From NCBI GenBank assembly GCA_039720395.1, contig JBBPBK010000098.1, forward strand, positions 124,001-188,000: a stretch of 64,000 nucleotides of DNA. The letters run 5' to 3'. A program made the position numbers and the translations under genes. This stretch comes from Liquidambar formosana. Taxonomy: Eukaryota; Streptophyta; Magnoliopsida; Saxifragales; Altingiaceae. The notes beneath the pieces are model-generated. The model had not been told where the DNA came from. It ran no database searches and worked only from the letters and a program-made list of their open reading frames with translations. Shown one piece after another: positions 1 through 12,200 of this stretch (the first letter of the stretch is position 1; every line of letters starts with the position of its first letter).

Positions 1-535
1 TGTCTCTTTGCTTTATTTGGTTGTAACGTACAAACCATAGGTATGAAGGGTAATGGAACAACACACCGTGAATCCGTGATTAAATACTAAGAGAAAAACT
101 TATATGTAACTATGATACCGTTGATGTGGTTTCTCAAGCCAACAACAATGAAGCAAAATGAAATTATAAGAATACTTTTTAATCCCATAATCCTATTTTA
201 CTTTAACTCTTATTGGTGAATGATACTACGTGTTCGTGTCACAGTAACGTGGAAGACTCATTCACTTGTGTACTTATCACGGCAGTCCCAACACTTAATT
301 TAGTCAAATTAATTGAAATTTTTGCTCTTGACTTTGCGGTCCACATCCAATTACTTTATAAGGCGTGTATGATTATTTTTTTTTTTGGTTTAGTAAGGCG
401 TATATGATTTGGTGAAAGAGAAGTTTCAACTATAGCGAAGCAGTTGGATAGGATTAGGACCTTCTAGTCAGGAAGATTGCTGGCAATGGCATTGAAAAGA
501 GCCCATCGTCCTACCTACATGGCAATGGTTATTCA
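1..535 (+). promoter_or_regulatory. 5' flank of receptor pseudogene A
   Basis: No gene is seen here. The stretch matches 25111-25640, the flank of intact copy B, almost base for base, so it is the duplicated upstream region. The match begins at the left edge of the window, so the duplicated block probably extends further left. A TATA-like ctttataagg lies about 180 bases before the ATG in both copies; that is only a weak promoter hint. Confidence 0.5.
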
Positions 536-3500
536 ATGGCCTCCAAACTCATAGCCAGCTTCATTCTTTTCTTTCTCCGTTTTGAATTATTGCACCATTC
601 AAACGCACAGAGCTGGATCAAATCTGGTTATTGGGTCACTGGCAGCGCATTAACCGCTCACGATGTAAACTCTACCCTCTTTACTCACCTTATATGTGCT
701 TTCGCCGGCGTCGATAACTCCACCTACCACCTCTCCATCCCTTCCTCAGAAGTACCACTCTTCTCCAACTTCACTCACACTGTCAGGCGTAAGAACCCCT
801 CTATTGTGACCCTTCTATCCATCTGGGCTGGATGGGCTCCATCGGATCAGTCCATCTCCAGTCAAACACCAAACTCAACCGTCTTGTCTTCAATGGCCAG
901 GCAAGCTTCTCACAGAAAATCTTTCATTGAGTCTTCTATCAAAATAGCTAGGCTTTATGGGTTTCACGGGCTGGACCTCTGTTGGGTTTGGCCCAGTACG
1001 GGATCTGACTTTGATCAATTTGGGCACCCTCTTGGACGAGTGGCGAACCGCTATAAATTCCGAGTCAATAAACTCGAACCAGTCACGATTGATCTTGACC
1101 ATGGCGGTTCGTTACGTGCCGGTTCTTAATTCGGTGAGTTACCCGGTGGATTCAATATGGAGGACCTTGGATTGGGCCCATGTTGTAACATACGGGTATT
1201 ATTCGCCTTTACAGGTGAAATTTACCCGCCCGTTTGCGGCTCTGTATGACCCGTGGAGCAACGTTAGTACCAATTTCGGCATAGGGGAATGGACCCGTAG
1301 AGGATTACCGGCTAGCAAGCTGGTTTTGGGGTTGCGTTACTTTGGCTTTGCATGGACACTAGTGAACCCCAATGATAATGGTTTAGGTGCACCAGCATCC
1401 GGGTTGGGGTCAAAAGATGGATTCGTAGCTTATAAGATCATTAAAAGTGTCATGCGAGGTAATGGGAAGGCAGTTACAACAGCGTACAATGCTACTTATG
1501 TAGTGAATTACGGCAATTTGGGCATGAATTGGGATGGTTATGACGATGTGGAGGCTATCAGAGCAAAAGTTTATACGCAAAGGAGAAGAAGCTACTTGGT
1601 TACCATGTCTTTCGAATCTCCTATGATGAAAATTGGGTGCTTTCACAGGCTGCTAGTATGTATGTAATTGTTTGCTACTATTCGTGTTTGATCTAGTCAA
1701 GTAATCCTATGACATGGATGGGTTAGATAACATATTTGTATCTATGATCCATATTTTGCAAAACGCATCATTGGATTAGATTGTCTTCTCATATAAGATA
1801 AACATGCAAAAAATCAAGTTGATCAAATATTAAAAGCTACTTCGTCCATTCTATTTAATCCATAAATGTGATGTTTTTAGTGTAGAAAATAGAAATGTAA
1901 GTTTTAGATTGGACGGCTACCAACCTTGGATTAAATTGAATTTTGACATGCATAGTTTACCTAGGAAGGCAATCTAATCCAACGATGGGTTTTACAAAAT
2001 ATGGATTACATCACAAATAGGTTATCTAAAAACTTGTGTCAAAATTTGTGTTCACGGATTCTAACCCGATATAGATGTGGAAAAAAAAAAAGATCAGAAA
2101 CAAAAAACAAATTTCTCCTATATATCATGCAAAGTTGTGTCCAATGATCATTTAGGGCCGTTTGGTTGTCCATACGAAAAGTAAATAAATAAATATGGTG
2201 TATTTTATATAGTAGTGAGTGCACAATTCTATCATCTTAGATAAGAATATTTTAGAAAGTTGGAGTGATCTCCACATTTGATACTACAATAGTAATATAA
2301 GAAATTCAAGAAATACCTTTATTTTAAATTTTTATTCTTATTTGTTATAATGACCACCTTTTTCTTGAATTTATAATTTTTTAAAAAAAGGTTTTTCCAA
2401 ATGTATGATAGGAGAACACATATCTATACATGCAACCACATGGAGTTGAAACCAAAATCTTCGCAAACCCTATGTTTTTATTAATACAGGTCATACCATT
2501 AAGCAAAAGGACCATTGATTGAATTTGTTGATTTATTCAATATATGATGGATTTGTGTATTCAATACTTTGTAAAACACCTTAATTGTTTAATTTCCATT
2601 TTAACAACCCTTAGAGAATAAAAATGTCCCTAATGTAAAGTTTCCTCCATTTTTTTTTTTTTTTTTTTTTTTGTGTTACCCTGCCATCTTATATTATCTC
2701 AGTTGGCGGACTTTCGGTAAAATTGTAACACGTGGTTTGAAGTTAAATCTATATATTAGAACAAATGTCCAATATTTTGAAAATATTGAGGAGTCATCCC
2801 CCTGCGTCCATGATTAAACATTTATTTAGGTTTTATTTGGTTTCTGGATTTTATCAAGGAATACATACATATAAGAAATTGTACTTTTCCTTATTTGGTT
2901 GCAATAGAAAATTGAATGAAGATGATTAAGAATCAGAATTAGTTTGGCCTAATATAATTTTATCTTTTCCTTTCATTTTATTTCATTTTCAATATTTTTT
3001 CCTTTCTTGGCCCCATTTTTTTCCTTGGTAGAATCCGGGAGCCAAATAGTGGGTTAAGTATTTATTAAAGATTTAATTATATATTACTCTCTAGTCTCTT
3101 ATTAGTTAAGTGAAGCAAATATATATGTATATGGTCATAGCTCAAATGGATGTTGAAGATCACCAATACAAGATTTAATTATATATTACTCTCTAGTCTC
3201 TTATTAGTTAAGTGAAGCAAATATATATGTATATGGTCATAGCTCAAATGGATGTTGAAGATCACCAATACAAGCTGCAGTTGTTTGTAATTATTTTGCT
3301 TCCAATTGCTACGGTTATTTTTGCACTAGGCTTTGTCAAGTGCTACTATCGAAGGCGAATACTTAAATCAAAAGGTAACATTTTTTCCTATTCTAATTCA
3401 TTATTTGTAACCGAGAAAGAGAATTCACCTTTTAAGATCATGAATTGAAGTGACCAACATTTTTTATTAATCGGATGATGGCTGCAGAAAAGGAGTCGCT

Positions 3501-5740
3501 ATCTAAACTTGGAGGTAGTATAAAAGCTGCTGAAAACCTTAATTGTAATGCTCCAAATTTAGAAGTCTTTAGTTTTGGTGACATTGTAGCAGCTACAAAT
3601 AACTTTTCAATCGAGAATAAGCTTGGAGAGGGTGGATATGGACCTGTTGACAAGGTGATATTTGTTCTTTAAACTAGGCTTTTTTTTTGAGACATTTAAT
3701 ATAGGTATAGCTTTTAGGAACAAGTGAGACAATGTACAATGGGGATTCAAAGTAAATTTAGGGGAAGAAATCAAATCACTCCCCTCCATGGGATTTCTTT
3801 GATCTTCAAACCATTTCTTTGTTCTTGCTCTTTGACTAGTATTTATTGAAAAATACTAACCTTGCTTGGGATTGATTTCTTGTTGCTAGAGTGACTTTCC
3901 AAATGGGCAAGAAATAGCGGTAAAGAGACTATCAAAAATGTCTAAACAGGGACTTGAGGAGTTCAAAAATGAAGTCATGCTTACTGCAAAACTACAACAT
4001 GTAAATCTTGTTAGGCTATTGGGGTTTTGCACCCAAAGAGAAGAAAAGATGCTAATTTACGAGTACATGCCAAACAAAAGCTTGGATTTCTACCTCTTCG
4101 GTCTGTAGTCTTTTATGCTTCCAAATATAGTTAGATAGTATTGAGAGTAACTCCACATAAAGTTTTGCACTTCATGGTTATCTTAAAGGGTGGTGACATA
4201 GCAAGCAATTTCTTCCTAGCGATGACACTTTTGCACCTATGGCATGCATTCATCTATCCCAACAATTTTGGAATTTTGGCCACTATTACTCTTCAGGTAG
4301 CACTTTGGTTTCTTGACATTTCAGAGCACAACACAAATAACACCTACATATCATGGTACAGAAGACCTGCCATCATATCTTTTCATTAATTATGATGATT
4401 GTGCAATCGTATGAGTCACAGAAATTTCCAAAACACACACACACAAACACACACATATATATATTTATTTATTTCTTGTTTTACCATTTTACAAAAGTGA
4501 TGACAGTGTCTTCATTTCATACCATAGTGTGACACATTTATATATGGGTCACAATAAGAACCAATAGTGCTAATCAGAAGTGCTAAACTTAATGTTGTTA
4601 TGCCTAAATTAGGGTCTATACTAAAAGGTATCTAATGTTGTGTGACACCTCTTTAAACTTGAAGGAAGCTAGCCTAGGTAGACCCATATTAAACTTATAA
4701 GGTTGCAACTTGCTCTCTTGCTTCCTATATATATACGGAGTACATATATAAAATATAAAATATTTCTTATATTTATATTTATATTTATTTTTGGCATGCA
4801 TTTTTTAGACTAGAAATTACTAATTATTCATGAAATATCTACTTTGATGTAGATTTGGATAGACGATTACTGTTAAACTGGAAGAAACGAGTTCAAATCA
4901 TTGAAAGGGTTACTCAAGGGCTTCTATATCTTCAAGAATATTCTAGATTAACAATACTTCACAGAGATTTAAAAGCTAGCAACATTTTACTGGACAATGA
5001 AATGAAGCCCAAGATATCAGATTTAGGGATGGCTAAAATTTTCGAAAAAGATGAACGTGAAATAAACACAAGACGGATTGTAGGAACATAGTAAGTAAAC
5101 CAAATTTAAAGATTACTTCATACATGTTTTCTTGTTTGGTACGTAATAATTATGTTGGTTCCTCAATGCAGTGGATACGTTCGTCCAGAATGTTTGAAAG
5201 AGGATGCTTACTCCATGAAATCTGATGTTTATAGCTTTGGAGTTCTACTATTACAAATCATTAGTGGAAAGAAGAATACATTATATGGTTCAAACAAAAA
5301 TATGATCCTTTTGGAATATGTAAGGAACTTCAGCAAACCTTCTATCATCATTGTGATTTGATATTTTTCAATCATTTGAACTGCAAGATGGCTAATATAT
5401 ATATATATATATATATATATTGAATAATTTTAGGCATATGAGTTATGCAAAGATGGAAAAGGCATGGAGTTTATGGACCCATCACTGGATGATGCTTTTT
5501 CATCATGTAAATTGATGACATGCATGCAAGTAGCACTTCTTTGCGTCTAGGAAAAGCCTGCAGATAGACCGTCCATGTTAGAAGTTTCTTCAATGCTAAA
5601 AAACTGAAACTGCAGCCATTGCTATGCCTAAAAGGCTTGCTTTTTCGAGAAAAAGAGACGAAGATGAGGAAAATAACTCTACAATGCAGCATGCAGCTTG
5701 TTCAAATGATGCAACGATTTCTCTAATACTACCCCGATGA
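536..5740 (+). pseudogene. Copy A: GH18 ectodomain receptor-like kinase (CHRK1-type), broken
   Basis: This is a near-complete paralogue of receptor B with the same seven exons: 536-1655 (signal peptide plus GH18), 3243-3374 (transmembrane), 3488-3654 (Gly-rich loop GEGGYG), 3890-4100 (Lys of AVKRL), 4853-5090 (HRDLK and DLG), 5172-5319 and 5434-5740. Several lesions are visible against B. There is one extra base near 1010 and one lost base near 1570 in the GH18 exon. A CAG to TAG stop lies at 5548-5550, and one extra C near 5604 shifts the frame in the last exon. The GH18 active-site motif reads DLCWVWP, so the catalytic Glu is absent as in the other receptor copies. The first intron carries a 102-base tandem duplication over the splice acceptor and start of the transmembrane exon. 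No functional full-length receptor can be made without several corrections. Exon limits are inferred from splice consensus and from B. Confidence 0.88.
3069..3272 (+). repeat. Perfect 102-base tandem duplication over the transmembrane exon acceptor
   Basis: Units 3069-3170 and 3171-3272 are identical by eye. Each holds the end of intron 1, the acceptor gtcatag and the first codons of the transmembrane exon (QMDVEDHQY). Copy B has a single unit at the matching place (about 28282-28385). The perfect identity points to a recent event in copy A. Confidence 0.92.
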
Positions 5741-5950
5741 CATTGCTCACTTTGGTGAGGCATAGTTTATTAAACAAATTTATGGCTTTTGTAGGATTAG
5801 TATGTGTTCTTAAAACAATTATGGTCCATCTTGTTCTATATTATGGTTACCACCAGGAACTAAACTTTTTCAAAAATGTTGGATCATTAGCAATTGACAA
5901 ACCATGGCAAAAATAGTGGTAAAGTGCCAAGGTGTATAGGTTAGATTCAT

Positions 5951-7022
5951 ATAATTCCTGCAATGTGATGGCTTATGACATCGACCAAGTTGGTCCTTGG
6001 TTTTCCCTTCTATGGCTACACATGGGTTCTTGTGAATGCCAATGACAATGGTCTTTTTGCGCCAGCTACTGGACCAGATGTTTCCATTGGTGCTAGTGAT
6101 AGGTCAATTGGGTATAATCAGATCACTGCATTTATAAGCTAGAATAGTGCTACAACAGTGATTAATGCCACGTTTGTTGCGGATTATTGCTATGCTAGGA
6201 CGACATGGATCGGTTTTGATGGTACGCATAGTATTTCTACTAAGGTTTCATTTACTGAGTCAAATGAATTGCTTTGATTATTTTGCGTGGCATATTAGGT
6301 CGATGACAATTGGGTTCTTTCCAAAGCAAATTAGTATGAAACTATGAATCTATCTATAGCATTTATACCTTTTGCAAGTACATGGAGTAATTTGGTTTCA
6401 CATTCTCCAAGGAAATCACAATTGGTTTAGGCTGTGTCTGGCACACAGATTAAAATTAAGGTGGTATAGGATAATAAAAATATTAGATCCCTTTTCATTT
6501 TTCAAGATAAACAAAATTTTATTAAATAAAGGGTAAATAAGTATTAGAAAAAAAAACCCTAAAGTCTAGCCCCTGTTCACATAATCCCTTAAAGGAAAAA
6601 TAGTTGTATTGTTCCACGAACCACATTGGCAATTTAATAAATAACAAAAATTTACATAAATAATATAATCCATCCAAAAATATGAGACCTAGTATTTCTA
6701 ACTTCCATAACAAAAGTAAGAAAAACCAACATTTATAGAAATAGACTTATTTATCTAAAAGACCACTAATGCGGTTCGGGAGGACATTATAACTATTTTT
6801 CTTTAAGAGGGTCATATGAAGAAAGGTAAACATTAAAGGAATTTTTTATAACTCACGCTTAAATAATATCAGGACAGTAGCTAGCCTGCATCCAAGGACA
6901 TAGTCCGTTAAAGGACAAGGGACCATGGTTCTCTCATTCCTCAAGTGTTTAGTTCTTTTTCGGTCTAATGCTCTGTTGTGGTTCTTAATGTTGTTCTGGC
7001 TTCACAGGCATGGGAAGCATAA
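5951..7022 (+). pseudogene. GH18 chitinase fragment 1 (G-type), 3' part only
   Basis: Translation across frames gives the C-terminal third of a class V chitinase close to gene G: VMAYDI, then FPFYGYTWVLVNANDNGLF, then NATFVADYCYARTTWIGFD, then DDNWVLSK. The N-terminus and the catalytic motif are missing. About 117 bases between MAYDI and the KLVLGFPFYG segment are deleted, which shifts the frame; fragments 2 and 4 carry the same deletion. A TAG lies in the middle (AGC TAG AAT near 6140), shared with fragment 4. The splice donor has decayed from caggtt to caaatt. A 23-base relic of the last exon (ending TGGGAAGCATAA) lies at 7000-7022, with its acceptor mutated to tctgg. Confidence 0.85.
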
Positions 7023-7764
7023 ACTAACAATGCTAACAAAGAAGTGCAACTCTTACCAAAAAAGGAAAAAGGATCAAAGAAATGTATAAGTGTGAGTGTT
7101 ACTTGAAAAAAATAATTTGTTGAGCAAATGTTATGTTTTTTATGGATTCTTGCCTCCTTTATTTGTGCTTTGCGGAGTTTTTAATTGTGTGTATCGTGTT
7201 TGTCTATGTAGTGAAAAAGAAAAAGTCACAAAGACATGATACGTTCTATTGAGTTGACACATAACTGTGTCGTTCAAGCATAAATTTTTATTTGCTTATC
7301 ATAGGACCAACTTGTACACTTCAATATGTGTAAACTAAAGCACTAACCGTGGCGATAAGTAATCGATTAGGCATGACTCCATATAATTGTTTGGATCCTT
7401 TACCTAACAATTAACTTAGGTTTGTAGCTTAAAAACTTTACATGATATCAGAGTATGTCATTTTTGGGCCATCTCGTTTGTGAGTCTGATTTATTGTTCA
7501 TGTGACATGCTCATTTCTATCTTGTTAGGCCTGCACGTGAAGGAGTATGTCATTTTCGGGCCATCTCATTCGTGAGTTTGATTTATTGTTCACGTGACAA
7601 GCCCATTTTTATCTTATTAGGTTTGCGCGTGAACGAGAGTAAAATTAATGTACTTCATACTGTTCGGGCCTTTAGTAACAGCTTAGGCTTTTATATTGAA
7701 AACTTAATAATGGGTTATATGGTACAATCCACCCATGTATGAGATGCGATCCCAGTATCCCATA
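7023..7764. repeat. Spacer with two copies of a ~90-base repeat
   Basis: No gene is seen. At 7447-7640 a unit with the core gggccatctcgt, a 'gtgagtctgatttattgttc' stretch and tcttgttagg occurs twice in tandem. The same unit recurs at 20761-20925 (twice) and at 32640-32720 (once). The spacer matches 20404-20925 and 32186-32770, so it belongs to the segment duplicated with each GH18 fragment. Confidence 0.6.
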
Positions 7765-8830
7765 ATACATGACCTTATGCAACTTTAGATCATGTTTCCA
7801 CCTCCCAAGATAACGTTTTTGTTAATAAGACTATAAAGATGGCCACTAGCCTACATCAAACGAGACAGACTACTCTAGCCATAATGGGAAATTGTCGTCC
7901 CAAACCATAGTAGAGCTCACTCTAAGGGCGAATATAGCTGCTAAATGAGTTGTGCCCTCTCCCCCCATTACAAGGCTTCTTGACATGAGCAAACACAAGC
8001 AGAGAAATTATGACATATAAACACCACATCCCTAGCATATATTTCGTTGTTAGCATTCGCTTTCTTCTTACCCTAGTCAAAGTTGAATCACATGTAAAGC
8101 ATCACCTTCCAAAACAATCCTGCAGCACCCTTTGTTGGATAATGCAAACTTTAGCGCTTCTCTTGCTGCTAGTAGCTTAGCCACCTCTTTAGCTTGATGA
8201 CGAGAACTCCATTTTAAAAGCCTTTGCACCCATTAATCAGTTGACCCTTTCATCCCTGAGCACCACTCCCATACCCCCTAGTTGATTCTCTTTTAACCAG
8301 GCATGAGGGCCTTCCAAATCTAAAAATCATCACTCTCCTCAATAGGATTTTTGCTTCTATTAATCATGGCTTGTAGTGATAAATTGCACATTTACAATAG
8401 CTTTTGGCTCTTTTGACTCCTCCTAGGCATGTAAAGCATTTGTCACTATGTTCTGAGGGTCACCCCTTTTCTTTTTGAAAACAAGTTCATTCCTCTCTAA
8501 CCACAGAAACCATAAAAGTACAGCAGCCAAAGCAATCAACTCTTCTTTATCTTCTTTTTGCATTCAGCGCTTCCATAAGCCCTAACCATGCCCACCACCC
8601 TATGAAATCACTACCATCCAACATTATTTGATCATCAATGGTTTTAGAGGAGATATATCCTAGACCACACAGCCTAACTCACACCTCAAAACTAGATGCT
8701 TTATATCCTCTGTTTCCTCATTATAGATTGGACAATAAGGGTCAGATCTCACATTCTTTCTCACTAGGTTGGCATTAACAAGTAAAATGTTCTTATGGCA
8801 TCTCTAGATAAAGTTTCTCACTTTAGATCA
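7765..8830 (-). mobile_element. LINE relic (zinc-finger RT and RNase H end)
   Basis: Read on the minus strand, 8830-8600 translates to HKNILLVNANLVRKNVRSDP followed by a C-x2-Y and H-x-C pattern with ETEDIKHLVLRCE. That is the zf-RVT region of plant LINE reverse transcriptases. Further 3', WLERNELVFKKKRGDP-like and LLAARALKFAL plus RIVLEGDALHVI resemble the LINE RNase H domain. Stops and frameshifts are frequent, so it is dead. It lies immediately downstream of pseudogene C on the same strand, and the same arrangement is seen at 32775-33490 beside D. It was therefore present before the block duplication. Confidence 0.7.
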
Positions 8831-9232
8831 TGTTAACCCTATAAGAAAAGTATACATATATACATATACTGATATACATATAGCTGAATTTTTCTTTTAT
8901 ATGCATTTCAGATGGATTCTTTATGCTATATGACTTCATGTCAAGATCCCATTAGTCATAATTTTTTGCCAAGAGTACAAGTGTTGTTTAATCTAGCCTA
9001 GTTGTCCACCCTTATCTTGGAGACTACTGCATGAGTTATAAATTTGACCTTATTTTCCAACATTTTCATCATGGTTTGCCAATTGCTAGATCCAACATTG
9101 GTGAAAAAAATCAAATACCGATTATAACCATAAGGGGACAAAAATAACCATAATTGTTGTAAGAATACATAATTAATTAGCCAAAACAGGCCATAATTCT
9201 TTAATAATCTTGCCTCACCAAAGCTTGCATCA
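8831..9232. other. Spacer 3' of pseudogene C
   Basis: No gene is seen. The sequence matches 33491-33869 downstream of D, with a short extra (ta/ca)-rich stretch near 8850-8880. It probably holds the old 3' UTR of the minus-strand receptor. Confidence 0.5.
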
Positions 9233-12200
9233 TCATCGGGGTAGCATTTGAGAAATTGTTGCATCATTAATCGAACAATTGTATATAGAGTTATTTCCTT
9301 CATCTTCATCTCTCTTAGCTGAAAATGCAAGCTTTCTTGACCTAGCAATAGTAGCAATTTCATTTCTAAGCATTGAAAAAACTTCCAATATGGATGGTCT
9401 ATCTGCAGGTTGTTCCTGAACACATAAGAAAGCTACCTACAAGCATGTCATCAATTTACATGATGAAGTTGCATCATCTAGTGATGGGTCTATGAAATCC
9501 ATACCTTTACCCTCTGTCCACAACTCATAGGCCTGAAATAATTCAATAGATTAGCCATTTTGTATTTCAAGTGAAAACTTTCAGATCTCAATTAATGATG
9601 ATAGAAAGCCTCTTACATAGTCCAAGAGCTTTAAATTTTCATTCAAACCATATGAATATATATTCTTCTTGCCACTTATGATTTGCAATAGTAGAACTCC
9701 AAAGCTATACGTAAACATCGGATTTTATAGAGTAGATACCTTCTTTTACACATTCTGGAGGAACGTATCCACTGCATTCCATGAATCAACAAAATTATTT
9801 AGTATTGAAAACTAAAGCATGTCTGAAGTAGTCTTTGGATTTAGTGTACTTACAATGTTCCAAGAATCCTAACCAAGTTTGTTTCGCGTTCATCTTTTTC
9901 AAAAATTCTAGCCATACCCAAATTTGAAATTTTAGGCTTCATCTCATTGTCCAATAAAATGTTGCTTGCTTTTATATCTCTGTGAAGTATAGTTAATCTT
10001 GAGTATTCTTGGAGATATAGAAGCCCTTGGGTAACCCCTTCAATGATTTGTATATGTTTCTTCCAATCTAACAATAATCGTCTACCCAAATCTACACCAA
10101 AGTAGATTTATCAAATAATTAGTAATTTCCAATCTAAACAATGTATTCCAACCCCAAAAAAAGGAAAGAGAGGGGACAATTGTGTCACACTATGGTATGA
10201 AGGATAGTGTCATCAAATTGTAAAATGGTAAAGGAAAAGAATTTGGGAATATCAATTATCCATATAACTGCACATTCCTTGGTCCGTTTAAAAAAAAAAA
10301 AAAAAAAAAACAGAAAAGAAAAGAAAAGATGACAATGCTCTGTACCATGATACAGTGTACTTTGAAATGTCAACAAGCTATAGTGTGAACAATGCGGAGA
10401 GCATTTGGAGTAATGAATCTGGCTAATTAACGATTGTTCAAACTTCCATGAAACCTAATGATTTCTTGTTGAAAATGATTAGGATTCAATGAGCATTTAA
10501 AGTCTTGTTGGTTTAGCAACTGGGTTATAGCTGGATTCATCACCCTAGATGCTCACTGTATTAGCCACCTGAGAGTTGTACTGTCCAACAGTCCAAAATT
10601 GTTAGCATGGTCATGCCATAGATGGTTGCAACAGAAAGTGTCACCACCAAAAAGTAATTGCCTGCCTTGCCACCACCCTTTATGACACCCATGAAGTGTG
10701 AAACCTCAAGTTGAATTACACTTAATAGTTAATATTATGTCTGGAAGCACAAAAAGATTACATACCAAAGATATAGAAATCTAAGCTTTTGTTTGGCATG
10801 TACTCATAGATCAACATCTTTTCTTCTCTTTGGGTGCAAAATCTGAGCAGTTTAACAAGATTTACGTGTTGAAGTTTTGCAGTAAGCATCACCTCATTTT
10901 TGAACTCCGCAAGCCCTTGTCTAGACGTTTTTGTTAGTCTACTTACTGCAATTTCCTGCCCATATGGTACTACACCCTAGAAAAACAAACACTTATGGTT
11001 AGTACTTTTCACAAAATATAAGCCAAGTCAACAACTGATTGTAAGCTGTCTTGTATGGATGTAACAATATTTCTAATTAGAACATAATTCTACTATATGC
11101 CTATATATATATAACTCACATTGTTTTAGTTGTTCATAAACCTTCACCCACATACACAAGAGAATAATGAAACAGTTTGAAGAACAAATATTACCTTGTA
11201 AATGGGTCCGTATCCACCCTCTCCAAGCTTATTCTCAATTGAAAAGTTATTTGTGACTGCTACAGTGTTTGCAAAACTAAAGACTTGTAGATTAGGAGCA
11301 TTATCAGTAGCTTCTATATTACCTCCTAACTTGGATTGTGATTCTTTTTATGTCGCCATTAGCCCCATAAACAAAAAATGGAAAAGGATGAAAAATGTTA
11401 GTCTCTTTGATTCACAATGTTAAATGGTAAATTTTCTCCTCATGATTATGAATGGTGAATTCTAGTAAGTGAAAAAAGTTACCTTTTAATTTAAGCGCTC
11501 CCCTCCGTAAGAAACACATCATGGAGCCTACTAAAATCACAGCTGTGGCAATTGGAAGCAAAATTACCAACAATAGCTTCTTGTTTTGATTATGTTTAAC
11601 AACCTCTTGAGTTGTGAACATAGTTTCATTTCGAGAAAAAGTTGTGACCACATTTTACTATATGAATTAGAGACTAGAGTAATGTGCCACAAATCTTTTA
11701 TAACTGGAAGGTCTCACAGTTAATGTCAAATAGTACTGTCCCATATCTACTTGACATAAATACCTTCATAGCACACTTGTGCATCACCATAGGTGGAGTA
11801 TTCTACCTCTGATACCAATGTTAGAGGCACAACTCAGTCTTCACCTTGAAGTATTGTCCGCTTTGGCCCAATACAACAATTTGCCTCAAGGAGCTCGTTC
11901 CTCTAGGCTTTGAGCCCAAAAGGCGCTGCTAATTAGAAGGAATGTTTAGCGCCATCCTATAAGCCCATCCTAGATGTACGTAATCCTCATATGATGTAGG
12001 ATGGTGCTAACACTTATATATACGGAGTATTTGTTATTAGGAGCCTCCATTGGCACCCCAATACTTGCTTTTTATTCTCAACTTATTTTATATTTTAAGG
12101 TTTTATGAAAAATGTAAAAGATTTTCATAAAAACTTATTACGTAATATACTCAAAAACATCATTTTGAACAACTTTGTAGAATAAGTTTTACAAAAATCT

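Noticed and set aside
8998..9423. 141-codon minus-strand open frame
   Set aside because: It is an out-of-frame reading of the last kinase exon of pseudogene C; the homologous frame gives the expected kinase C-terminus.
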